From: Pestalotiopsis fici W106-1
Lineage: Eukaryota > Ascomycota > Sordariomycetes > Amphisphaeriales > Sporocadaceae
DNA length: 64,000 bases
Assembly (NCBI RefSeq): GCF_000516985.1
Contig: NW_006917097.1
Coordinates: forward strand, 434,001-498,000
Direction of reading: 5' to 3'
Shown here: piece after piece, positions 24,131-33,631 of the stretch
How positions within the stretch are numbered: position 1 is the stretch's first letter
Layout: every line of letters starts with the position of its first letter
The notes under the pieces: generated by a model
Databases searched by the model: none
Seen by the model: only the letters and a program-made list of their open reading frames with translations
What the model was told of the DNA's origin: nothing
Made by a program: the position numbers and the translations under genes

Positions 24131-25926
24131 ATGGACGCCTCAACTGACCCCTCACGGATCCTGGAACAGGCGAGACAACATCTCGAAGCCCTCAAGCAAG
24201 CTGGCTTGTCGAGGGAGGCGTTGCTCGAATTGCTAGGCGAGGACGATCACTCGAAACAACAACAGCAACTACAGATCCATCTTCAGCAGCCACCACCACC
24301 ACAGTATCAACCGCCACCGCCGCCGCCACCTCAGACGACACAAGGAGGCATTGAATGTAAGGCTACTCAACGCGACGAGTACATTGGGGAATTACTTCCT
24401 CATGTCTGTCTGTTATCTCTCTGGAGCAGCATTGACTAAATATTTGTGCAGCTCAGTTATCGCCCAGCTATGGCGTCCCAAGTCACCCTTTCATCCCGTC
24501 ACATCAGGTCCGATCATCAATATCATCCGTAGCATCTAACAGCTCAGGGCGGGAGAGCATATTATCAACCGCAACTGCCGCAACGGCGCACAGCTCCGTG
24601 TCGTCCGTTGGAGGAGGTTTTGCAAAACCGACTACACCAGCATCCGCCTCATCCGAGGCCAAGTATTGGTGCACATCATGTGACAAGACGTTCAAGCGCA
24701 AGTTCGACTGGAAAAGGCATGAGGAGGAGTTTCACGAGCGATGGAGAAAGTACCCTTGCCCCAACTGTAACCAGAGCTTTTGGGGCCCGAATACTTTCAA
24801 CCAGCACCACAAGTCTGCCCACGGCTGCCGGACGTGCCCGCATTCCGACGGCGTGGTCAAGTACATGAGGAAGAGAAGGGCTTGGGGATGTGGCTTCTGC
24901 GCCGCCATGCACACCAAGCTCGAGAAACACTACGAACACGTCGCCGCACATTTCGAATCCGGCGCTCAGAAACAGGATTGGATGCACTCCAATGTCATAT
25001 ATGGCCTGCTGCATCAGCCAGCTGTGCTTGAGGCTTGGAGAGAGCTCGTCAGCAGGAAGCAGGACAAATTCAATGGACACCAGCCCATGTTCAGCTGGAG
25101 CATAGACAACACCGGCAGACAGCAAGGATACGTCGAAGGCGAGAACCAAGGCCAACTACAGGATTTCCTCGAATTTTTTGACGGGTCTAGCGAGCAGGCG
25201 GCACGCATCACGCAGTGTGCATGGGGCTACTGCCATGTTGTCTTGAAGCCAAAGTCTAGCGGGGAGCTCACGCCGCCTCAAGAATCGCAAAATGCGCCGC
25301 AACAAGCAGACCCGTGCTCACTCAGTCGACAAGTCACTATTACATCTCAGCGGGGTGGACTGAGGAGAGTGGCATCAACATCACTGATGCCCGTCAGCAG
25401 ACAGCCGACAAGACGTGTCTCTTCGGCTGATTTCCGTGAGCACGTACAACCAAACATGCAATTCACAAGTCCTATGGACCAAAACATTCCTTACCAACAA
25501 CAACAATTCATGGTACCGCCTCAACCGATCCCATCGCAACAGATTTCGCCGCAGCCAATGCAGGTTGAACCGATGCAGATGAGCCAGTCCATGAACTCAC
25601 GACCCTTGTCACTCGACAAGGAACTACCACCAGCTCCTTTGTTACCCTCACCCTTGGATACGTCACCCATGGACGTTGATTTCAATATGTATAGTGACAA
25701 CCAAGAGCAGCTCTTGAAGCCACCTTCTTTGCAGGATTGGCAGAGCTTCTCAAGTGCACACAGTTTTTCCGATACCCAAAGTCTGTCTAGTACGCTTTTT
25801 GAAGAACAAGCCGCGATTGCGGTACAGCAGCACCAACAGCACCCATATGGTGCACATCCACAACATAATATGTCCCTGAGCTGGGGAGAGCTCAGTCACT
25901 TTTCAGGACAGCACCCACAGGGTTGA
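24131..25926 (+). CDS. C2H2 zinc-finger regulator with Gln/Pro-rich regions
   Basis: Two exons (24131-24356, 24452-25926) around a 95-nt intron give 566 residues. The first exon encodes a helical start followed by Gln and Pro runs. Two C2H2 fingers follow: WCTSCDKTFKRKFDWKRH (about residues 148-173) and YPCPNCNQSFWGPNTFNQHH (about 178-203). Then comes a Cys/His-rich block with WGCGFC and an EKHYEHVAAHFE helix, a third finger-like unit found in a fungal family whose conserved tail reads W.HS.VI..LL.QP. The C-terminal half is rich in Gln, Pro, Met and Ser, like an activation region. It should act as a nuclear DNA-binding protein; the target is unknown. The long gene-free upstream region and the homopolymeric tracts suggest complex control. 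Confidence 0.83.
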
Positions 25927-27022
25927 GCGCAACATTTGTACAATACGCATTATAAAATAAATATGAAAACAGAAGAGGCACATTGCTCTTGGAATGCACA
26001 AGGACCTGAAAGGCTTGGCTAAGCTTTGGCTCGGGCTAGATCACATCACAGCCGGATTCGCTGGGAAATAATGTAATGATACCGATACTAGATATCTAGT
26101 GCTTGGATGGGAGCGATTTAAAATTCACAAGCGTTATATCCCATATTCACCACAACTAGCCATTGTGATGTATCGTGCGGCAAGTTGATCCATGTTCTGA
26201 TCAGCAGCGCATTTTGATTTCGTTGTTTCCAAGAATGATATCACCGAGGACAGACGTGGACGGACCGATTACATGTCATCTGCATCTATAGCACAGTCAC
26301 TTGAAGTTACCAACGGGACTACCCTTATATCCTAATCTAGGTAGATGGTTACCTGTTTGCGCCCACGACATCACGCGACCTGTAAGATTGCAATGCCGTC
26401 TACATTGTCTAACTAATGATGAAGATGGGAAGGGCTTGCAAATCTTGTCATGGTCGTAGACCTACATAATGAGACTTTCAGAAGCGAAACATGAGGTGAG
26501 AGATTGACGACATGATCATGAGCAACGAAAGCCTGCCGGTTATGCAGGTAGGCCATGTGTATCGCATGTACAGCTGACTAGTATATCGTAGATGGCCTCG
26601 CCATTCCATCAATCGTACCCAGGTGATCCAGCTTGCCCTAAAATTCCCTGCTGCAATGCAGGAATGTCCCCCAAGTAAGTCTCTTCCGATCTATAAACAT
26701 ATTACGCTGGCCCTGTCGATCCGCACTTCCCATTTCGGAACATAGAGAAACCCCAGCAGGAGTCCTAATTGGGGGAGCATTTTAGCCGGTAATATCACCA
26801 ACAACAATAACCTGGGAACACATCTGCCGCCAAGATGGAGCCAAGCAATGCGTTGCAACTACCGACAGCGGTCGGTGGTGTCATTCGAATACCTTTTCCG
26901 GGCTTGGGTATAAGATAAAAGAGATGTCCTTATTCATGGACCACGAATTGCGAATTACCCTGGGCCGACTAGAAGAACTTGGGGAGTAGCCAGTAAATCA
27001 AATCGATACGACTCAAGGCAAA
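25927..27022. other. Intergenic, LPMO promoter
   Basis: No coding chain is supported. The right end carries a TATA-like element (listed). A GGCTAAG word, similar to the site of XlnR/Xyr1-type cellulase regulators, occurs near 26017, but it is far from the start and may be chance. Confidence 0.45.
26909..26914 (+). promoter_or_regulatory. TATA-like element of the LPMO gene
   Basis: TATAAG followed by ATAAAA lies 114 bp upstream of the LPMO ATG, a normal distance for a highly inducible fungal gene. Confidence 0.5.
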
Positions 27023-27897
27023 ATGAAGCACAGTGTTATATTTTCCGCGTTCATCACAGCGGCCACAGCAGCTCCTCACTGTAAGACAATGCGCCAACCC
27101 GAGTGACTGTCTCTGAGCGTTTACATGGCAGAGTTGCTAACATGAATGATTTGCCACACAGATACGTTCCCAAAACTGTCTGGAACAGAGGACTGGACCT
27201 CGGCGCGCAAGACGGCCAACTGGCAAAATAATGGGCCCGTTACCGACGTGACATCCGAGGCCATACGCTGCTACCAGCTCGCCGCGGGCAACGAGGGCGC
27301 CGTGACGCAAAACTTCAAGGCCGGAGGCACCATTACCTGGGTCGTGGCCCCGAGCATCTATCATCAAGGCTCTCTGTCGGCCTACATGGCCAAGGCGCCC
27401 TCGGGCACTGATGTTGCCAACTGGGACGGCTCGGGCGCTGTGTGGTTCAAGGTCTACCAAGACGCGGTGGCTGTCTCGGGCAGCCAGTACACTTGGCCCT
27501 CTGAAGGTAAAACCTGACCCCTACTACAAGATGTATCCCAGACGACAAGTTGAAAGCAGGCTCTTCACACATGACCCAAAAGGAGACCTATTAACCAAGA
27601 AGAATTACAGGCAAAACCCAAGTCAGCTTCACGATCCCGTCGTGTCTCGCCGACGGCCAGTACCTGTTCCGCGTCGAGCACGTGGCGCTGCACTCGGCAT
27701 CCACAAAGGGCGGCGCGCAATTCTATCTGTCGTGTGCGCAGCTGAGCATCACGGGCGGCTCTGGCAGCAAGACGCCGTCGGACCTCGTGTCGTTCCCCGG
27801 CGCCTACAGTGCCGATGACCCCGGCCTGCTCATCAACATTTATAGCAACGGTGGCAAAGCTTATCAGCCGGCCGGGCCTAGCGTTTTTACTTGTTAA
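27023..27897 (+). CDS. Secreted AA9 lytic polysaccharide monooxygenase
   Basis: Three exons (27023-27080, 27162-27506, 27611-27897) with introns of 81 and 104 nt give 229 residues. A short signal peptide ([18 protein letters not shown]) is followed by HYTFP. His 19 would be the N-terminal copper ligand after processing, and His 87 in [14 protein letters not shown] is the second histidine of the brace. Tyr 173 in QFYLSCAQ is the axial ligand, with His 162 and Gln 171 in the second shell. Cys 56 and Cys 176 are placed for the conserved disulfide, and the protein ends with the family's [22 protein letters not shown] tail. AA9 enzymes cleave cellulose or related glucans oxidatively outside the cell. 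There is no linker or CBM1. The first intron falls directly after the His 19 codon. A proline stands at the presumed -1 position, which is unusual. Confidence 0.93.
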
Positions 27898-28284
27898 ATA
27901 CGGCCGTGAGGCACGAGATGGTGTTGGATGTGTGTCGACCTTGTGTCAGCAATGAGCGTGTTGTTCGACACGGCACGAGATTAGAGAGCTTGAGATGGCA
28001 TGCATTCACCGAGTGTCATGTTTGAATAAATTTATGGATGAAACCTTTGAAAGTAATGTTAAAGTGCAGGTATGCAGGAACGGTAATCCAATGAGTTTGA
28101 TTCTCTATTCTAACTGGACAATTCTTCCAGTCCAATCGTAGATATGGGAATACCTGTCTCCAAAGTATTGGGCTTTTCTATGTACAATCCAGGCTCTATC
28201 ACCAAGCGGGCTTGTACTGAAGCCATTCGTAATTTTTACATTAGTGGCAATCACTCGACCAAAGCAGCATAACGACGTGGAGCT
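27898..28284. other. Convergent spacer
   Basis: This is the 3' flank shared by the LPMO and the UBC/F-box gene. Nothing else is seen. Confidence 0.5.
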
Positions 28285-30312
28285 CTATCTCCGGCCCTTT
28301 CCAGCGCCACGCCCATTCTGTCTCTGTCTCGAGGGAAAGAAGTTGTGTCCCTTGGCTTTGACCCTCGGGAGGTGCAAGGTACCATCCTCTCGGACCCATT
28401 TCATAAAGTTGGCACGGAGCTCCGGTCGGATGCCGACATTGGGCTCCCACCAGCCGAGCCGTAGGACTAGGGCCTGGCTCTGCGAGAGAGGTTCGCTGGA
28501 ATAGCCGGCCGCGACGCTGTCGTCGAGCGTGCGGCGCAGGAACCGGGTGAAATTGGCCGCCGTCGGGATACTCTCGAATCCCATCTCGCGCATGAACTGG
28601 GCGAAATCGCTCACGCCGTGCAGCCGTCGCACCTCGGCCGCGACATGGCTCACGGCACCCGGAGGCGGGCCGCCGTGGCGGTCAAACAGCTCCTCGCGAA
28701 TCTCGGCCAGCGGACGGCCGTGGTCCGGGCGCGCGGTGCGCCGAAAGAGCTCCGAGAACATGAGGAGCCGGTACGATGTGCGCGACGCCGCAAAGGTCTG
28801 GTCCAGACGGTAGGCCGAGACGGCGTCGGGCTCGCGGTAGGCCAGCTCGGGGTGTTGTTGCAGCGTCCACACGACGTTGCGAACAATGGCCTCGGTGACT
28901 ATGGCCTTGCGCAGCTCCGGGGTGACTTCCACGTCGCTGATGAGCAGGGCCACGATCAGATGGCCGAGGTTCGGAGCGGCCGTCTTGGAGCGGTTGCCGT
29001 CCCGGAAAGACGCGAGGAGACGGTTGGCGGACCGGACGATGGAGGGGTCCTCAGTGGCGAGGCAAACCAGGAGGTGGAAGAGGTGAAAGTATGACTCAAT
29101 GGCCTTGTCCGAGGCGTGGGTCAATGTCGACTTGGGATCATCGTAGATGGCGCGGACATTATTTAGTTTGACGACAATGTCAGTCATGAACTGGTAGATG
29201 ACGTCGGCGTCTGTAGGCCTCTCGTACTTGACACAGCCTCCAGTCTTCAGATACTGCAGTGTCTCGCGGGCATGGCCGCGGACCCGTGCCCAGTGAGGCC
29301 TCGAGATGGGCAAGGGCAGCCACCAGTCAAATTGAACGTGGTGGATTGATTCCCGTACTTTGAGGTCGTTGTAGGCTTCGTAAGATATCAGGTCGAACTC
29401 GGACCGGATACTCTTGGTGTTTGCCGCGATACCCACGCCTAGATTGGCATCGTGGTAGGTCTTCTTCTGAACGAAGCACTGCAATTCGCGCTGGCGCATG
29501 ACGTCGAATTCCGTAATGACCTGGCTTACTCGAGGCCAAGCATACGCTAGATTGACTAAATCCTCAAACTCCTCGACCTGGTAGAGGATATTGAGGAGAA
29601 TCTCGTTTGGAATGGTGTCGACAGGTAAGACCACAGCACCAGTGTATTTGGCGAGTATGTTCTGTGCTGACGACTGAGGCGGTCGAGGTGTGCTCGATCC
29701 ACTCTCCGTAGAGGCACTATCGTTCAACACCTTTGACCTTCGACTCCTTCGTCCCTGCTTTGAAGGAGTAGGCTCTTGAACATAGACGGCTCCAGGAACG
29801 TATCTTTTCCCAAGTTCCTTGGGGCTGTCTGGGCCGAACTTGCATGCACTGCAACAAAAGTTGTCATCTCCAGCGCCTCGAATCGCCATATTCTTTGGGG
29901 TCCGCTGTGTGCGGTAGTGGTTGAGATCGACTTCTTCTCCAGTTCCAACCTGCTCGATTGTCTCACTACCAAAGAAGCTGAGAAGTTGAATGGCGATGCT
30001 CTTCAAGGTATACGCCGGCGTGTAGCCCTCGCTTGTGTTGAGGATGGACGCGCAGATGTAATTGCCGAACACGTTGGGATGGATAACCCTCGAATCCATC
30101 TTGATTCTCGGAGGACTCAGAGGGAAGTTTTGCAAGCGATCCACAGTCAGATGCATTTTATCCCATCGCGGAGGTGAAAGGATGAGGCAAAATTTCGTCA
30201 AGTCCTCATCGTTGATGTGAACGTCGATGTTGGGATACGGCTTGCGGCGGAGCTCGCTAATGTCTTGCAACAGCCTCTGAGAGCGAAGCAGGGTTTGGAC
30301 ATCATGAACCAT
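28285..30312 (-). CDS. Ubiquitin-conjugating (UBC/E2)-fold plus F-box-like fusion protein
   Basis: A single exon encodes 675 residues from an ATG at 30312. Residues about 10-120 read as an E2 fold: a first helix (LLRSQRLLQDISELRR), strands, then SPPRIKMDSRVIHPNVFGNYIC, with the HPN motif at 78-80 and a cysteine at 87 where the catalytic cysteine belongs, followed by TPAYTLKSIAIQLLSFF. A CCSAC knuckle lies at 153-157 and a basic GRRSRRSK stretch at about 187-194 could be a nuclear signal. Residues about 228-270 (VLPVDTIPNEILLNILYQVEEFEDLVNLAYAW) look like an F-box, the Skp1-binding part of SCF ligases. The remaining 400 residues are helical with no recognised domain. If both parts work, one chain could combine ubiquitin transfer and SCF docking. 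The E2 lacks the usual Tyr/Pro-rich loop before the HPN motif, so activity is uncertain. Confidence 0.78.
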   Translation of the reverse strand: MVHDVQTLLRSQRLLQDISELRRKPYPNIDVHINDEDLTKFCLILSPPRWDKMHLTVDRLQNFPLSPPRIKMDSRVIHPNVFGNYICASILNTSEGYTPAYTLKSIAIQLLSFFGSETIEQVGTGEEVDLNHYRTQRTPKNMAIRGAGDDNFCCSACKFGPDSPKELGKRYVPGAVYVQEPTPSKQGRRSRRSKVLNDSASTESGSSTPRPPQSSAQNILAKYTGAVVLPVDTIPNEILLNILYQVEEFEDLVNLAYAWPRVSQVITEFDVMRQRELQCFVQKKTYHDANLGVGIAANTKSIRSEFDLISYEAYNDLKVRESIHHVQFDWWLPLPISRPHWARVRGHARETLQYLKTGGCVKYERPTDADVIYQFMTDIVVKLNNVRAIYDDPKSTLTHASDKAIESYFHLFHLLVCLATEDPSIVRSANRLLASFRDGNRSKTAAPNLGHLIVALLISDVEVTPELRKAIVTEAIVRNVVWTLQQHPELAYREPDAVSAYRLDQTFAASRTSYRLLMFSELFRRTARPDHGRPLAEIREELFDRHGGPPPGAVSHVAAEVRRLHGVSDFAQFMREMGFESIPTAANFTRFLRRTLDDSVAAGYSSEPLSQSQALVLRLGWWEPNVGIRPELRANFMKWVREDGTLHLPRVKAKGHNFFPSRQRQNGRGAGKGRR

Positions 30313-31425
30313 CTTTGCGGTCGTGTAGAAAGGACACCCAGGGAATCTATTTTCAAGTGATCAGAGGACCAACACTGCTGTTTGTACAAAGTGGTTCGTC
30401 TTGGTCGCCCTGAAGGATGATGGGTATTAGTGGAGGATGGGGGCCAGATCCATGCCAAAGAGCAGCCGCAAGCGATGACGACCTTGCACGACCTGCTGAT
30501 GTGAAGATTGAAGTGTGTAGAGATGGACGGAGAATGAATTGCTTGAAGGATATGAATTGTTTGAAGGAGATTGGAAAATGAAGAAGATTATATATTGGCA
30601 CTCAACATCACCATTTTCGCTTGCCTAAGGGTATAATGAAGCAGCGCTAGCAGAGGCCTATAATGCACTGACCACAGTTGAAGTGCCGCTTGACTCATTC
30701 CCGCCAGGCGCAGCAACCGGCGAACCCTTTTTGGTGCCGGTGAAGGGCCCAGCTTCTAGTTTGTCTTGAGGCCTTTTTCTCATATTTCTTTTTTGTTCTC
30801 AACAAGAAAAAGAAGGCATCAGTGTCTAACAATCGTTATCCCCCGAGACCAGTGTGCTTGGTTTATTGTTTGTCGCATGAAAAGGGCAACAAGTTCTAGG
30901 CATTCAATACATTGGCAGTCTTCATGTTAGCTAACCTAGCGCCTTATGGTTTTCCCTTGTCTCTGCCTAGTAGATTCCTGCCCTTGTTTCTCTGATTAGC
31001 TGTTGACTAGAGGCCAGCCTTTGCAACTGCCTAGGTTACATTATTAGACATGCAGCTTCAAGCTATCAAAAACCGTTTGGCTGATGTAACACAGATGGAA
31101 GATTGCGGATTGATTGAAAGAATCTTTGTTAGCTCTACAGAAGTCTGTGTCTCTCGAAGTTTCTACGGCTTCCTCAGTCTCTCTCAGTTCTAGTCATACG
31201 CAAACAAGTAATGCGGAAAAGTCTTTTTTAGATGTACATAAGTTCGTTCAGGTGAAAATGCTCAACATCAGCGTCGCGCACTAGCTTTTGCCCGGCACCA
31301 AACTCCATTCCAGCCTATAAATAATAAGAACATGAGAAAAGAGAGTGAATGAAATAGAATCCACTCAAATAAGTCCCCAAAAAAGAAGGCTCTAGATGAC
31401 CCATAGCATCAACATTGATAAATCA
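30313..31425. other. Intergenic, no supported gene
   Basis: This is the promoter of the UBC/F-box gene and the 3' flank of the FAD monooxygenase. Only short frames are seen. Confidence 0.5.
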
Positions 31426-32914
31426 TCAATGAAACTTCGCATGCGACAAACGATCCATAATCTCAATCGCCATGATGCAGTAAGCCTTGATATCCAGGCC
31501 CTCAATCATGCCAAAGGCCTGCTCCAACGCCTCGGCCAGCCGACCGGGGTCGAGTCCGACGCCAGGGCCGCAACCGCTCAGCAACATGCCAATATCGGCC
31601 GAGGTGCGCATCACCAGCTCGGCCCGCGGCCGGCAGACCTCGTCGTACGCGCGCAGGGCCGCGGCCACATGTGCGCGCGACGTTGTCCGGCCCAGCAGCG
31701 TCGACAGGATCAGCGCCTCCTCCAGGGCGGTGTTCGAGGGGCAGTAGAGAGAGGCGGACGAGGAGCTGCCGTGGGCGGCGCCGTCAATGAGGCAGGCGTT
31801 GCGGGAAGCATAGGTTCGAGTCGGTAGGTACTGCATGTGACAAAAGGCTGCAATGGAAATTGTGTATATACTTTGGACCAGCTATAGAATTCTGGTCAGT
31901 TCTTCATATTACTCCCGCGACTTGGGGCCTCGGGGCTTTTGCCCACCAACGTACCTTGACTATCCCTTGGCAGGGCAAACTTTGACTGCTCGAGAAGATC
32001 TGCTGGTACTCGCTTGGTGTGAATAGCTTGACCCACGACGAAGACTCTTCTGTGGAACCTTGGTGGATTGCAGCCGTGGTAACTTGCACCTCTCTTCCGT
32101 TGCTCATGAGACCGTGCTGCATCATTGTGCCGTCTCCGACCCATGTGATCTGTCGTGGATTTCTCGGATCCAGCACCTCGGACTCAATCATTTGTCTAGC
32201 TTTGTCTGTGGGCACCTTGATAGGAAGAGTCCAAAGACCTGACGGCTTTGGAGTTTGCGTTGGGTCGTCGGGACCGACGATGTAGTTTCGTGTCAGGCCG
32301 CGGACCCCGTCGGCACCAATGACTACATCATACTTCTTCTGGGATCCGTCCGAGAACGCGAGAGTAAGGCCGGGACCCGGCGATGACTGGGAGATGGAAG
32401 TGACTTTGGCGTTGAGGTGAACCATGCGCGGGGGAATGCCAGACAAGATTTCGGAAAGGAGGGCCTGGCGCCCTACAGTTCTGTTGCCATTGGTGAATTG
32501 GTCGTTGACGTGTAGTCGTTGCCCGGCGAGGGACCCCGTAGCTATGCGTACTTCCGAGGTCGTGTATACAGCACCAGCACGACCGAGACAATCGTCCATG
32601 GATGGGTCAATGGCATGGAGAATGACCTGCGAGAGCGGACTCAGATCCATGCTTGGCCGCTCTTCTCTGCATGACGGACGAGCCTCGTACAAGTCCACTG
32701 CTATATGGGAGTAGCGTAGGAGCCCACGGGCAAGGACCGCTCCAGCCAGGCCACCGCCGATAATGGCTACGCGTATGGTCGAGATTCGTTCGTCCATGTT
32801 CTTTTCGAGGCTGGGTCGCGATTGACGGCGATTAGGGGTTTTCGTGGAGCCTTGACTATATTCATCATTATCCGGCTCCGTCTTTAAAGACGGCGATGAT
32901 TTGAAGGCCTCCAT
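31426..32914 (-). CDS. FAD-dependent monooxygenase (salicylate hydroxylase-like) with altered GD motif
   Basis: Two exons (32914-31955, 31881-31426) around a 73-nt intron (GTACGT, CTGAC branch, CTATAG) give 471 residues. The acceptor was chosen because it restores LVQSIYT..IAAFCHMQYLP, typical of this family ahead of the flavin motif. The dinucleotide fold VAIIGGGLAGAVLARGL (about 49-65) and VVIGADGVRG bind FAD and NAD(P)H. The third motif, normally LxGDAAHG, reads LIDGAAHG (Asp 353, Gly 354), with Gly and Asp exchanged. Members hydroxylate aromatic or polyketide substrates. The first 45 residues before the fold are polar and Lys/Ser-rich without a clear targeting signal. Whether the motif swap abolishes flavin binding is not known. 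Confidence 0.83.
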
Positions 32915-33610
32915 GGTAACTTAAGTAATACCATGACCAGTATGTCTTGGCCGATCTTTCTCCTTGGTGAATACAGTATGAGGTACTGTTCGGTGGACAA
33001 GTATACTAATCTTCCTGCCGCAGACAAAAAGGATTCAGATCGGATGACTCTTGATGCGATGTCAAGTTGACTTGAAAGGTAAAATAATGTTTCTATAACC
33101 GTCTGGGATTGGCCCCATCAAACAGCCTCTTGTGACATAGACATGAGAGATTCATACTCGCAAGGACGACATGTTGCATTGACAGCGCCGAGGTATATGA
33201 GCAAGCAGCTCTTGCAAGCTACAGGGATGAACTCCAAGGCGCACTGCCATACCTAAAGAAACAAAAGAAAGAAATAACCTGGTAGTATGACCTGTTCTTT
33301 CGGCTGTCCCATGGCTGTGGTGTTCCTGCGCTGTTAGCTAATCAGCCCTATACATTCCCCACTGGTCAGTAACCGAGTGCCATGTACCAAGATCTTCCCT
33401 TATACGCAAATGGCGAATGGTACCACAAGCCTGCATGTGCAAGGGTGCAAGGGCATTATGGACCGTTGTGCTGCAAGAGACAATTACCTAGATAGCATAG
33501 GATTCCTTGCCGGGTTCTTTAGTGCTCCGGTATACCATTATCGGAGTCCGTCTTCGAGGACCCTTGAGCGTTTCAAATGCTTGCGCCAAAGACCACCTGG
33601 GGGTCCTTTC

Positions 33611-33631
33611 AAAAAAAAAAAAAAAAAAAAA
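33611..33631. repeat. A21 homopolymer
   Basis: An uninterrupted run of 21 A bases in non-coding DNA, with a few more A-rich bases around it. A poly(A) tail relic of a retroposed copy is possible, but no target-site duplication or coding relic was seen. Confidence 0.85.
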
